Shown here: piece by piece, positions 1 through 8,330 of the stretch
Numbering within the stretch: position 1 is the stretch's first letter
Layout of the letters: each line of letters begins with the position of its first letter
Assembly: GCA_016721435.1 (NCBI GenBank)
Contig: JADKIC010000030.1
Location: 1 to 45,527 of the forward strand
Direction: 5' to 3'
Length of the DNA stretch: 45,527 bases
From: Bacteroidota bacterium
GTDB lineage: Bacteria > Bacteroidota > Bacteroidia > AKYH767-A > OLB10
Made by a program: the position numbers and the translations under genes
The notes under the pieces: model-generated
Told to the model about the DNA's origin: nothing
Seen by the model: only the letters and a program-made list of their open reading frames with translations
Database searches by the model: none

Positions 1-1341
1 ACTCTTATAAAACTCATCCTTATTCTTAAAGAACTGATCACAGGAAGTTTTGAATTTATGCCAGATGGAATCGTTATGCTCCTTCCCTGCGGGACCAATT
101 TTTCTCCATTCTCCCTGCAGTTCCAGTAAGCGCTTCAAGCCATCCTGCCAATGCTGATGCTTATCGAACTTCTCCTTTAAAAACTCCTCCACTTTTCCAA
201 CCAGCTCATTCTTTGCATTAAAATTATCATCAAAGAATTTCTTTTGTGAGTCGAGGTAGGAACGTTTATTTTCAAATATTTTATCGACGGCTGCTTTAAA
301 GCGCACCCATATTTCCGTTCTCTTCTCTCTAGGAACAGCACCAATTTCGCGCCATTTATGTTGCAAGGCCTGAATATCCTGCAGGGCTTTGTTCAAGGAT
401 GGCTCGAGCAGCAACTCTTCTGCTTTTTCACACAAATGCATTTTCATTTCGAGATTTTTCTTCATCTCGAGATCCTGCAACTCCCGATTCAGACGGATAA
501 ACTCATAAAATCTATCGCTGTAGAGTTTATAGGTCATCCATAAATCATTCACATTTTGCGGAGGCACAGGACCGATACTTCTCCACTTCGCCTGCAGGTC
601 ATGAAATTCATTAAAAGCCTTCGACATATCTTCTTCTTTCTGCAAGATATTTTTCATCTGTTGCAGAATCTCATTTTTTTGACGAAGATTCTCTGTGCGA
701 ATTTTTTCCTGACCGAGGACAAACTCAGAGCGACGTTTCTGGAAATATTTATAGGCTTCTGAAAGGCGTTCTTCCAGCGCATCTTTATAATCAAAATCTT
801 CTTTCACTCCACCTGCTTCAATAAAAGAGGCAAAGGCGAGATCTTTTTCCTGATTAAAAATTGTTAAAAAGGCTTCACGGGCTGCATACACACTGTTTTT
901 AACGGCATTCAGGTCATTTTCCTTACTAAAAACTTCCATTTTACTCACCAGATCTTCCTTGGACATATGACCAAAGTTCTCCAATGGAACAGCTTCAACC
1001 TCATCGTGGTGTTCAGCAATCACTTCGAGATGAGTTATTTCCTCATCATGATGTGGCACCACTACTTCTTCAGCAGTTTTTTCAACCTCTTTATGCGATT
1101 CCTCCATCGGAGCATCGGATACCTCCGAAACCGGTGTCCTCTCAGCAATTTCTTCTTCCTGCAGTACCGGTTCCTGTGTCATTTGCACATCCGGCTCTGC
1201 AATTTCTGCAGCTGGAACTTCAGGATTCGAGGTAAGATTTTCTTCTTGTAATTCAGACTTTTCATTTGATAAAGCAGCTGAATTGTCTGCTGTGATTTCC
1301 GGATTCATTTGCTCCTCCGGGTTAGTTGGCTTGCTATCCAT
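1..1341 (-). CDS. DUF349 domain-containing protein (3' end outside window)
   Basis: The reading frame is open from the ATG at 1341 to the window edge, giving at least 447 codons; the C-terminus lies outside. The first 120 or so residues are acidic and rich in Glu, Pro and Val (probably disordered). They are followed by several helical repeats of about 70 residues carrying motifs such as LQAKWRSIGPVP, LQHKWREIGAVP and LQGEWRKIGPAG, which are the hallmark W-(K/R)-x-IG-(P/A) of DUF349. There is no signal peptide, so the protein is probably cytoplasmic. DUF349 proteins are common in Bacteroidota and their molecular role is not established; I infer none. The ATG lies about 120 bases downstream of a good promoter match, with a terminator-like hairpin between them. 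Family assignment is confident; function is open. Confidence 0.9.
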   Translation of the reverse strand, partial: MDSKPTNPEEQMNPEITADNSAALSNEKSELQEENLTSNPEVPAAEIAEPDVQMTQEPVLQEEEIAERTPVSEVSDAPMEESHKEVEKTAEEVVVPHHDEEITHLEVIAEHHDEVEAVPLENFGHMSKEDLVSKMEVFSKENDLNAVKNSVYAAREAFLTIFNQEKDLAFASFIEAGGVKEDFDYKDALEERLSEAYKYFQKRRSEFVLGQEKIRTENLRQKNEILQQMKNILQKEEDMSKAFNEFHDLQAKWRSIGPVPPQNVNDLWMTYKLYSDRFYEFIRLNRELQDLEMKKNLEMKMHLCEKAEELLLEPSLNKALQDIQALQHKWREIGAVPREKRTEIWVRFKAAVDKIFENKRSYLDSQKKFFDDNFNAKNELVGKVEEFLKEKFDKHQHWQDGLKRLLELQGEWRKIGPAGKEHNDSIWHKFKTSCDQFFKNKDEFYKS

Positions 1342-1429
1342 TTTTGTTGTGTGAGTTCTGTTCGCTGTTCTTGCGAACCTATAGATCAATACTTATTTAA
1401 TAGAGTTTAGTACATCGGTATGGCATGAC

Positions 1430-1456
1430 AAAAAAAGCTCCCCGTTTATTGGGAGC
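1430..1456 (-). terminator. Terminator-like hairpin in the DUF349 leader
   Basis: Read on the minus strand, GCTCCC pairs with GGGAGC around an 8-base loop and is followed at once by seven T. This is a textbook intrinsic terminator shape. No minus-strand gene ends here: the next gene upstream on this strand is more than 3 kb away. It lies between the DUF349 promoter and start codon, so it may be an attenuator. Confidence 0.6.
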
Positions 1457-1461
1457 TTGTA

Positions 1462-1492
1462 CAAATATACTTCAAATGAAAGCCCAATGCAA
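1462..1492 (-). promoter_or_regulatory. Bacteroidota-type promoter for the DUF349 gene
   Basis: On the minus strand TATATTTG (1469-1462) matches the -7 consensus TAnnTTTG exactly, and a TTG (1492-1490) sits 20 bases upstream, within the usual -33 spacing. Predicted transcription would start near 1456, the outer edge of the leader hairpin. Confidence 0.55.
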
Positions 1493-1519
1493 GTGTTTCA
1501 TGTCACGGTATCATTATTT

Positions 1520-1551
1520 TTGTATTTAGAAAATAATAAGTGCTAATTTTT
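1520..1551 (+). promoter_or_regulatory. Candidate promoter for tRNA-Pro
   Basis: TTG (1520-1522), a 21-base gap and TAATTTTT (1544-1551), one mismatch from TAnnTTTG, would start transcription about 15 bases before the mature tRNA. The match is moderate in AT-rich DNA. Confidence 0.35.
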
Positions 1552-1570
1552 AAGCTTTTAACTAAACATT

Positions 1571-1644
1571 CGGGGTGTAGCGCAGTTGGCTAGCGCGCCA
1601 CGTTCGGGACGTGGAGGCCGGAGGTTCGAATCCTCTCACCCCGA
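1571..1644 (+). tRNA. tRNA-Pro (anticodon CGG)
   Basis: The acceptor arms CGGGGTG and CACCCCG pair perfectly with discriminator A. The D arm contains AGTTGGCTAG. The anticodon stem CCACG/CGTGG encloses the 7-base loop TTCGGGA with anticodon CGG, which reads the proline codon CCG. The T arm GGAGG-TTCGAAT-CCTCT is canonical. The length is 74 bases and CCA is not encoded, as is common in Bacteroidota. Confidence 0.97.
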
Positions 1645-1832
1645 CATTACACCCACAACTTACTGTTTGCTAAAATCTTTTTACTAAAACCCGGAAGAAG
1701 AATTCTTACTTTTCAGAACCGACAGTATCTCTAATTAAAAACAATGGAGTAATGATCATTCTTACAATTTAACGGAAACACGATCTTCATTTCATCAATA
1801 TGATTATCTTCGTTTTATCAACCCTCCATAAA

Positions 1833-4598
1833 ATGAAAAAAATTCTATTTCTATTCGCGATGGCCGTCATGGTCATGACGTCTTGTCAATCCACAAAAAC
1901 AGCGGCTGTACGTAAACCACAATTTAGCGGAGAGGGTTCTGCCGAGAATCTGAGTGCGAGGAAATTATGGGAGCTGGAACGTCAGGCGGATCCGAAAACC
2001 GGAAAGATTCCGTTTATGATGAAAGAAAAGGAGCAGGCTTTTGCGGCAACACTTCCGGGAAATTATACTACCGCACGATCAAGTACGCAACAAGTTCCCT
2101 GGCAATTCCGTGGTCCATCTAATCTGGGTGGTCGCACGCGGGCTTTTGCGATTGATGTGACCAATGAAAACGTCCTCTACGCCGGAGCCGTTTCCGGTGG
2201 ATTATGGAAGAGCATAGATGGTGGCAATACCTGGAACAGAGTCACCTCCGTGGCAAGTTATCAGGGAATTAATGCCATTGCACAGGATACCCGTACCGGC
2301 CATACTGATACCTTGTATTATCTGACCGGTGAAGCTTACGGAACCTCTGCCAGCGGAGGTGCTGCATTTTATCTGGGAAACGGCGTTTATAAATCTACTG
2401 ATGGCGGTTTAACATGGAACTCACTCGCCTCCACTACTTCAAATACACCACAAACCTTCGATAATGTTTGGGATGTGACCTGGAATATTGTCACTGATCC
2501 ATCCAATACCACACAAGAAGAAGTGTATGCTGCCATGTATGATGCCATCTACCGCAGTGTCAACGGGGGTACTTCATGGTCTTTGGTAAAAGGAAATGCC
2601 GGTACACAATCCTTGCAGGCGTATTTCACCGATGTGGCCGTTTCGCCTACAGGAGTTGTATTTGCCACTGTCAGCAGTGATGGAACCGTTGCACAAAAAG
2701 GCATCTGGCGGTCACCCGATGGCGTTACCTGGACCAACATACTCCCGCCTAACTTCCCTGCAGTTTATGATCGACAGGTAATTGGAATTGATCCCAACAA
2801 TGAAAATACAGTTTACTTTTTCGGACCTACTCCCGGCTTCGGCAGAGTCAGCACCGACTTTCAAGGCGACACTTTATACAATAGTCTATGGCGTTATGAA
2901 TATGTATCGGGAACCGGTGCGGGTGCAGGGGGAGTATGGACGGACCTTTCACAGAACCTACCCGGAAATATTGATGTTTTCAACGGGATGAATACTCAGG
3001 GAGGATATGATGTAGTAGTAAAAGTTAAGCCGGGTAATCCGAATATAATTTTCCTTGGCGGTACTAATATTTTTCGATCCACTTCCGGATTCAACGATTC
3101 ATTAAATACAACTGTTATTGGAGGATATGCTATTGGTGCGGCATTGCCTTTTGTAGATGAATATCCCGGTCATCATCCGGATCAACACGGACTATTATTT
3201 CTACCTTCCAATCCGGATGTGATGTATGCCGCCTCTGATGGTGGTATTTCAAGATGCGACGACAACACAGCATCTACAGTAGTATGGACTGACAAAAACA
3301 ACAGCTATATCTCCTCACAGTTTTATACGGTGACATTGGACATGAATACTACAAGCGATTTAATTTTAGGAGGATTGCAGGATAACGGTACCTACACTAC
3401 GAACTCCGTGAATCCTCTTGATCCATGGGTACATTCCTTTGATGGTGATGGTTCTTATTCTGCCATCGGCAACAGCACGGATTATTATTTCTCAAAACAA
3501 CAGGGACGTGTGTATAAAACATTGCTTGATGCCAACGGAAATGTTACTTCCTATCGAAGAATAGATCCTATCGGTGCCACGAACTATCAATTCATCGCTC
3601 CTTTCGTATTGGATCCCAACAATCAAAACATCATGTATCTCGCCGCCGGAGAATACATCTGGCGCAATGATGATCTCAGCGGAATTCCGTTGACGAATGA
3701 ATTTGATACCATCTCCATCAACTGGACACAGCTTCCCGACACGCTAATTACTTCAGGAGAGGTGATCACAGCGGTCAGCATCAGCACGGTTCCGGCACAT
3801 CGGCTCTATTATGGCACTAACAGAAAGAATATTTACCGTCTGGATAATGCAAACACCGGAACACCGGTTCGTACTACCATTACTTCTAATTTATTTCCCG
3901 CTTCAGGATATGTGAGTTGCATTGCCGTGAACCCGCAAAACGCTGACGAGCTGATGGTGGTCTTTAGTAATTACAGTGTGTATAGTCTTTGGCATTCTGC
4001 AGACGGAGGAACTACCTGGGCAAAAGCAGGTGGAAATCTGGAAGCAAATGTTTCCGGCACCGGCAATGGACCCTCTATGCGTTGGGCAAGTATATTACCA
4101 TTGCAGAGCGGTGGAACGGTATATTTTGCAGGAGGAAGTACCGGATTGTATGCAACGACAACGCTGAACAATACATCCACTGTCTGGATACAACAAGGCG
4201 TAGGGAATATAGGCACCTCCATTGTGAATATGATTGCAGCGCGTTATGCAGATGGATTGGTGGCGGTGGCTACACATGGAAATGGAATGTACAGTGCAAA
4301 TATTACTTCCCTCAACGATATCACCTCCTTGAATTCAACCGACGATTTAGAGACGTTTCAACTTTTTCCCAATCCGGCAGCCAGAGAAATAGCTGTTCTA
4401 CTTCCTACCTCTTTCAACTCCGGTCCATTACAGGCACGCATCACAGATGAATTAGGACGTAACGTTTGGCTATCCTCACCCACTCCCTCCGCAGAAGGAA
4501 AATTCACCGTTCCCGTTCAAACACTTCGCAGTGGAATTTATTATCTGATTCTGGAACAGAATGGGAAGAGGTTGGCTAAAGGTTTTACGAAGAAGTAG
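1833..4598 (+). CDS. T9SS-sorted Asp-box/VPS10-type beta-propeller protein with a lipobox-like signal
   Basis: The protein has 921 residues from the ATG at 1833; an in-frame ATG at 1800 adds 11 residues that spoil the signal peptide. The start KKILFLFAMAVMVMTSC is a hydrophobic segment ending in M-T-S-C, which resembles a lipoprotein lipobox. Asp-box style repeats (SIDGGNTW, STDGGLTW, SVNGGTSW, SADGGTTW) show a sortilin/BNR-type beta-propeller of many blades. The last 80 or so residues contain LFPNPA and end GIYYLILEQNGKRLAKGFTKK, a type A T9SS sorting domain, so export across the outer membrane is expected. The substrate or partner is unknown. The gene is intact, unlike many neighbours. It resembles the protein encoded at 25275 in design. 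Confidence 0.85.
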   Translation: MKKILFLFAMAVMVMTSCQSTKTAAVRKPQFSGEGSAENLSARKLWELERQADPKTGKIPFMMKEKEQAFAATLPGNYTTARSSTQQVPWQFRGPSNLGGRTRAFAIDVTNENVLYAGAVSGGLWKSIDGGNTWNRVTSVASYQGINAIAQDTRTGHTDTLYYLTGEAYGTSASGGAAFYLGNGVYKSTDGGLTWNSLASTTSNTPQTFDNVWDVTWNIVTDPSNTTQEEVYAAMYDAIYRSVNGGTSWSLVKGNAGTQSLQAYFTDVAVSPTGVVFATVSSDGTVAQKGIWRSPDGVTWTNILPPNFPAVYDRQVIGIDPNNENTVYFFGPTPGFGRVSTDFQGDTLYNSLWRYEYVSGTGAGAGGVWTDLSQNLPGNIDVFNGMNTQGGYDVVVKVKPGNPNIIFLGGTNIFRSTSGFNDSLNTTVIGGYAIGAALPFVDEYPGHHPDQHGLLFLPSNPDVMYAASDGGISRCDDNTASTVVWTDKNNSYISSQFYTVTLDMNTTSDLILGGLQDNGTYTTNSVNPLDPWVHSFDGDGSYSAIGNSTDYYFSKQQGRVYKTLLDANGNVTSYRRIDPIGATNYQFIAPFVLDPNNQNIMYLAAGEYIWRNDDLSGIPLTNEFDTISINWTQLPDTLITSGEVITAVSISTVPAHRLYYGTNRKNIYRLDNANTGTPVRTTITSNLFPASGYVSCIAVNPQNADELMVVFSNYSVYSLWHSADGGTTWAKAGGNLEANVSGTGNGPSMRWASILPLQSGGTVYFAGGSTGLYATTTLNNTSTVWIQQGVGNIGTSIVNMIAARYADGLVAVATHGNGMYSANITSLNDITSLNSTDDLETFQLFPNPAAREIAVLLPTSFNSGPLQARITDELGRNVWLSSPTPSAEGKFTVPVQTLRSGIYYLILEQNGKRLAKGFTKK

Positions 4599-4622
4599 GT
4601 CGATAGCTCAAGTTCTAATAAA

Positions 4623-6185
4623 TCAGCAAAGCTTCATCAATTGATTGTGCAAACTCACTTTATCATTCACCATTGCTGATAATTGCTCAATGGAGATCCT
4701 TTCCTGCAACATGGTATCGCGATCGCGGATGGTCACCATATTGTCTTCGAGTGTCTGATGATCGATGGTGATGCAGAGCGGTGTGCCGATGGCATCCATT
4801 CTTCGGTAACGCTTACCGATAGAATCCTTCTCTTCGTAAATGCAGAGATGGTCGAATTTGAGGCGATCTAAAATTTCACGTGCTTTCTCAGGGAGTCCGT
4901 CCTTTTTCAAGAGAGGAAGTACAGCAACTTTATAGGGAGCAAGAAAGGGAGGTATCCGCAATACTACACGCGAACTTCCGTCTTCCAATATTTCTTCAGC
5001 ATACGCCTGAGACAATGTAGCCAGGAAGAGACGATCCAAACCAATAGACGTTTCTACCACATACGGAATGTAGTTTTCATTGTCCTCCGGATCAAAATAC
5101 TGTTGCTTTTTACCGCTGAACACTTCGTGACTCTTTAAATCGAAATCTGTCCGGGAATGAATCCCTTCCAGTTCCTTAAATCCAAATGGAAATTCAAACT
5201 CGATATCACAAGCCGCATTGGCATAATGGGCGAGTTTGATATGATCATGAAAACGATATTTATTATCCGGGAAACCAAGACTGCGGTGCCAGTTGATCCG
5301 TGTTTGCTTCCACTTCTCATACCATTCGAGTTCTGTTCCGGGTTTTACAAAATACTGCATTTCCATCTGCTCAAACTCCCGCATGCGGAAAATAAACTGA
5401 CGCGCCACTATTTCATTGCGAAACGCCTTGCCGGTTTGCGCGATACCAAAAGGAATTTTCATCCTGCCGGTTTTCTGCACATTTAAAAAATTCACAAAAA
5501 TTCCCTGCGCTGTTTCCGGACGCAAATATATCGTACTCGAATCTTCACTCACAGAACCTACTTGAGTACTGAACATCAGATTAAACTGACGCACGTCGGT
5601 CCAGTTACGGGTACCACTCACCGGACAAGTAATTTCAAGGTCGATGATGATCTGTTTTACTTCCTCCAGATTATTCTCCTCCAGCGCAGACTTAAAACGG
5701 ACATTAATTTCGTCGATCTTCTTCTGATTCTCGAGCACACGTGGATTGGTAGAGAGGAACATCGTCTCATCAAAATTCTCAAAACGCGCACTCGCCTTAT
5801 CTACTTCCTTCCGAATTTTGGCTTCTATTTTTGAGATGTATTCTTCAATTAACACATCCGCACGGTAGCGCTTTTTTGAATCTTTATTGTCGATGAGCGG
5901 ATCATTAAATGCATCCACATGTCCGGAAGCTTTCCAGGTGGTGGGATGCATAAAAATAGCAGCATCAATACCCACAATATTTTCATGAAGCTGCACCATC
6001 GACTTCCACCAATAATCACGGAGGTTCTTCTTCAACTCTGCTCCCTGCTGCCCGTAATCATATGCAGCACTGAGTCCGTCATAGATCTCACTGGATTGAA
6101 AAATAAAACCATACTCCTTACAATGGCTGATAATATTCTTGAAGAGTTCTTCTCCTGTAAGCTTTTTAATAGTGACTGTAGACAT
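4623..6185 (-). CDS. glyS: Glycyl-tRNA synthetase, class II homodimeric type
   Basis: This 520-residue protein charges tRNA-Gly with glycine in the cytoplasm. It has the N-terminal YGFIFQSSEIYDGLSAAYDYG segment of the alpha2-type enzyme, a typical insertion near 60-190, motif 2 around FRMREFEQMEMQYF, a substrate-binding SHEVFSG segment, motif 3 around ETSIGLDRLF, and a C-terminal anticodon-binding domain starting near YKVAVLPL. Length and all motifs fit a complete enzyme. It is the only gene on its strand here. A TAnnTTTG element lies just 5 bases before the ATG, suggesting a leaderless or near-leaderless transcript. Confidence 0.97.
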   Translation of the reverse strand: MSTVTIKKLTGEELFKNIISHCKEYGFIFQSSEIYDGLSAAYDYGQQGAELKKNLRDYWWKSMVQLHENIVGIDAAIFMHPTTWKASGHVDAFNDPLIDNKDSKKRYRADVLIEEYISKIEAKIRKEVDKASARFENFDETMFLSTNPRVLENQKKIDEINVRFKSALEENNLEEVKQIIIDLEITCPVSGTRNWTDVRQFNLMFSTQVGSVSEDSSTIYLRPETAQGIFVNFLNVQKTGRMKIPFGIAQTGKAFRNEIVARQFIFRMREFEQMEMQYFVKPGTELEWYEKWKQTRINWHRSLGFPDNKYRFHDHIKLAHYANAACDIEFEFPFGFKELEGIHSRTDFDLKSHEVFSGKKQQYFDPEDNENYIPYVVETSIGLDRLFLATLSQAYAEEILEDGSSRVVLRIPPFLAPYKVAVLPLLKKDGLPEKAREILDRLKFDHLCIYEEKDSIGKRYRRMDAIGTPLCITIDHQTLEDNMVTIRDRDTMLQERISIEQLSAMVNDKVSLHNQLMKLC

Positions 6186-6190
6186 AGCGG

Positions 6191-6198
6191 CAAAAATA
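6191..6198 (-). promoter_or_regulatory. -7 promoter element of glyS
   Basis: TATTTTTG on the minus strand matches TAnnTTTG and ends 5 bases before the glyS ATG (6185). If used, transcription would start at or beside the start codon. Confidence 0.45.
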
Positions 6199-6305
6199 GC
6201 ACTTTATAAAGATTCAGGAGTTTATCTCAGTAATATAGTGATGTCGAAAAGCACAACTACAGTCAAAAGAGCCCTAACAACCGGATCCAAAAAAACCCGC
6301 TAACA

Positions 6306-6341
6306 AATCCGTGAAAATCATAATAATCAGTGTAATCCGTG
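6306..6341. repeat. Short degenerate AATCnGTG repeat
   Basis: AATCCGTG (6306), AATCAGTG (6325) and AATCCGTG (6334) lie in the gap between the divergent glyS and cysteine desulfurase genes. The rest of the 6186-6393 gap holds the two promoters and nothing else I recognise. Confidence 0.5.
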
Positions 6342-6381
6342 TTCTATGATAAAATATTATAAGAGTGGATGAGCATTTTAG

Positions 6382-6389
6382 CACCTTTG
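6382..6389 (+). promoter_or_regulatory. -7-like element of the cysteine desulfurase gene
   Basis: CACCTTTG differs from TAnnTTTG only in the first base and ends 4 bases before the ATG at 6394, again suggesting a leaderless transcript. Confidence 0.35.
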
Positions 6390-6393
6390 CAGA

Positions 6394-7548
6394 ATGCATT
6401 CGATTTACCTGGATTACAACAGCACCACCCCGGTCGACACCAGGGTTTTGGAAGCCATGCTGCCCTACTTTAGTGAGAAATTCGGGAATGCAGCGAGTAA
6501 GACACATACGTTTGGATGGACTGCCGCTGCTGTTGTAGAGAAAGCCCGCGCAGAGGTGGCTGAACTCATCGGTGCTGAACCTTCGGAAATAATTTTCACA
6601 TCGGGAGCAACGGAATCATTAAATCTGGCCATTCGTGGCGCCATGGAAGCCTATGCCCAAAAGGGACGACATATGATTGTATGTGCCACTGAGCATAAAG
6701 CGGTATTAGACACGGCGAGAGATTTAGGATTTAAAAATATTGAAACGAGTTTTTTATCGGTAGACCGTGAGGGAAGCATCAATACGGATGAGTTAAAAAA
6801 ATTAATTCGTGAAGATACGGTGCTGGTAGCGGTGATGATGGCGAACAACGAAACCGGGGTAGTGCAGGATAGTCGGTGGATTGGTGAGATTTGCCGAGAG
6901 CGAAAAGTATTGCATCTCAGTGATACAACGCAGGCCATAGGTAAGATCAGAGTAGATGTGAATGAGCACCGGCTGGACCTTTGTACCCTTTCTGCACATA
7001 AGATATATGGACCAAAAGGAGTGGGTGCACTTTATGTACGAAGAAAAGACCCCCGTGTAAAATTAATTGCTGAAATCACCGGAGGCGGACATGAGCAGGG
7101 ACTTCGTTCAGGCACTTTAAATGTTCCGGGCATCGTTGGAATTGGAGAAGCCTGCAGGTTAGCCGGAGAAAATTTATGGGACTATGGGATCCATACTTCG
7201 CGCTGGCGCACACTCCTCGAACAACAGCTCACCCTTCATCAGCGTGGCTACATCAATGGGAACATTAAATCACGCTTACCCAATACCACGAACATACACT
7301 TTCCCGGGTTAAAGAGTGAACAGCTCATCAAAGCTTTACCTGATATCGCCATCAGCATGGGTTCTGCCTGCACTTCTGCACTTCCGGAACCGAGTCATGT
7401 ACTTCAGGCGATGGGAATGAATGAAGATGAAATTTATGGAAGCATCAGAATCAGCATTGGCAAAGATACTTCTGAAGCAGAAATACGAGAGGCGATATTG
7501 CGTATAGGCACAACGTTAGATACAATAATTGTCAAAAAGAAGAATTGA
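6394..7548 (+). CDS. Cysteine desulfurase, NifS/IscS family
   Basis: The 384-residue PLP enzyme releases sulfur from L-cysteine as a persulfide for Fe-S cluster assembly or tRNA thiolation. The N-terminus YLDYNSTTP is typical. SGATESLNLAI binds the PLP phosphate, the ATEHKAVLD segment carries the ring-stacking His, and SAHKIYGPKG carries the Schiff-base lysine (K203). GSACTSA carries the catalytic cysteine (C326) on the short mobile loop of the IscS-like group. Length is normal. No isc or suf genes lie beside it, so I give no symbol; IscS-like housekeeping use is an inference. The start is fixed by the strongly conserved N-terminus. Confidence 0.95.
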   Translation: MHSIYLDYNSTTPVDTRVLEAMLPYFSEKFGNAASKTHTFGWTAAAVVEKARAEVAELIGAEPSEIIFTSGATESLNLAIRGAMEAYAQKGRHMIVCATEHKAVLDTARDLGFKNIETSFLSVDREGSINTDELKKLIREDTVLVAVMMANNETGVVQDSRWIGEICRERKVLHLSDTTQAIGKIRVDVNEHRLDLCTLSAHKIYGPKGVGALYVRRKDPRVKLIAEITGGGHEQGLRSGTLNVPGIVGIGEACRLAGENLWDYGIHTSRWRTLLEQQLTLHQRGYINGNIKSRLPNTTNIHFPGLKSEQLIKALPDIAISMGSACTSALPEPSHVLQAMGMNEDEIYGSIRISIGKDTSEAEIREAILRIGTTLDTIIVKKKN

Positions 7549-7699
7549 TACACCGAATTTTCCCAATGGACCTGACTACATTTTTACCAATTGAACACTA
7601 TTGTCTAAATTACTATTTATCAAGCCATTGCTATTCTCCTTTGTTTATAATTCATTAAGAAGGTTAATAAAACCCATAGATAAATTACCATTTGATCCC

Positions 7700-7707
7700 T
7701 ACCTTTG
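7700..7707 (+). promoter_or_regulatory. -7 promoter element of the hemerythrin-like gene
   Basis: TACCTTTG is a perfect TAnnTTTG match 26 bases before the ATG at 7734. Its position argues against the upstream in-frame ATG at 7692. Confidence 0.5.
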
Positions 7708-7733
7708 TCCTTACAGTAATTAGCCATCCACCC

Positions 7734-8330
7734 ATGTTTCCGACACAGTATACCGGACAAATTCTTCAGCGCTACCCTTATCCGAATATCATTACGGAGG
7801 AGGAAAAGCGACGCGGATTCAACGACCTGGTTCATGAACTTTCCGTAGCTTTTGAACTTCCGGCAGAATTTAATCCCAAGTCGTTCATGCATTTTCCGTT
7901 TGATTTAATCATGGATTACATCCGAAGAACGCATCGACTTTACATTCACAGGAAGCTTCCTGAAATGGAGCAAAGCATTCATTTGCTCTTGCAGGATTAT
8001 TCCAAGAACCATCCCTTACTGTCTATCTTACTCGATTTTTATTCTTCCTACAAAGTAAACCTGACTCTCCATATTTGTGAGGAAGAGCAACACCTCTTGC
8101 CCTATATAGATTTCCTGCTTCACGCTGAAAAAAGCGAAATGGATTTATATCATTTTTATCAAAAAAGTGAACGCTATTCGCTTCAGGAATTTGAAGAAGA
8201 TCATCATGATGATACAGAAAAAGATTTGCAGCAAATCCGCGCATGTAGCCGCGTTGCATGCAACGCGGCTACATTTTTTGCAACGGGACTACCGTTTTTC
8301 GTATTGGCGGGAATTAAAAATCTTCGTTGA
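7734..8330 (+). CDS. Hemerythrin-domain protein, RIC/ScdA/YtfE-like, C-terminally truncated
   Basis: Residues 1-170 look like the Bacteroidota form of the di-iron Fe-S repair protein family (RIC/YtfE). Putative iron ligands are H67 and H72 in DYIRRTHRLYIHRK, H113 and E117 in TLHICEEEQH, and H157 in FEEDHHDDTE. In the family another helix with a His-x3-Glu pair follows and completes the di-iron site. Here the homology stops at DLQQIRA, exactly where a 32-bp perfect palindrome begins. The frame then runs on through the palindrome for about 29 unrelated residues and overlaps the end of the convergent nrdB by 17 bases. The protein is therefore probably truncated and perhaps inactive. The ATG at 7734 is chosen because a promoter element covers the earlier one. 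Confidence 0.7.
   Translation: MFPTQYTGQILQRYPYPNIITEEEKRRGFNDLVHELSVAFELPAEFNPKSFMHFPFDLIMDYIRRTHRLYIHRKLPEMEQSIHLLLQDYSKNHPLLSILLDFYSSYKVNLTLHICEEEQHLLPYIDFLLHAEKSEMDLYHFYQKSERYSLQEFEEDHHDDTEKDLQQIRACSRVACNAATFFATGLPFFVLAGIKNLR
8243..8279. terminator. 32-bp perfect palindrome with T-run
   Basis: The half-site ATGTAGCCGCGTTGCA (8243-8258) is followed directly by its exact complement (8259-8274), and a run of six T (8274-8279) follows. It sits between convergent genes and would fold into a strong terminator, but it lies inside the hemerythrin reading frame, so it may be an inserted palindromic element. Confidence 0.75.

Noticed and set aside
3989..4450. 153-codon plus-strand frame inside the T9SS gene at 1833
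   Set aside because: It is a shifted-frame shadow of a well-supported gene and shows no domain or signal.
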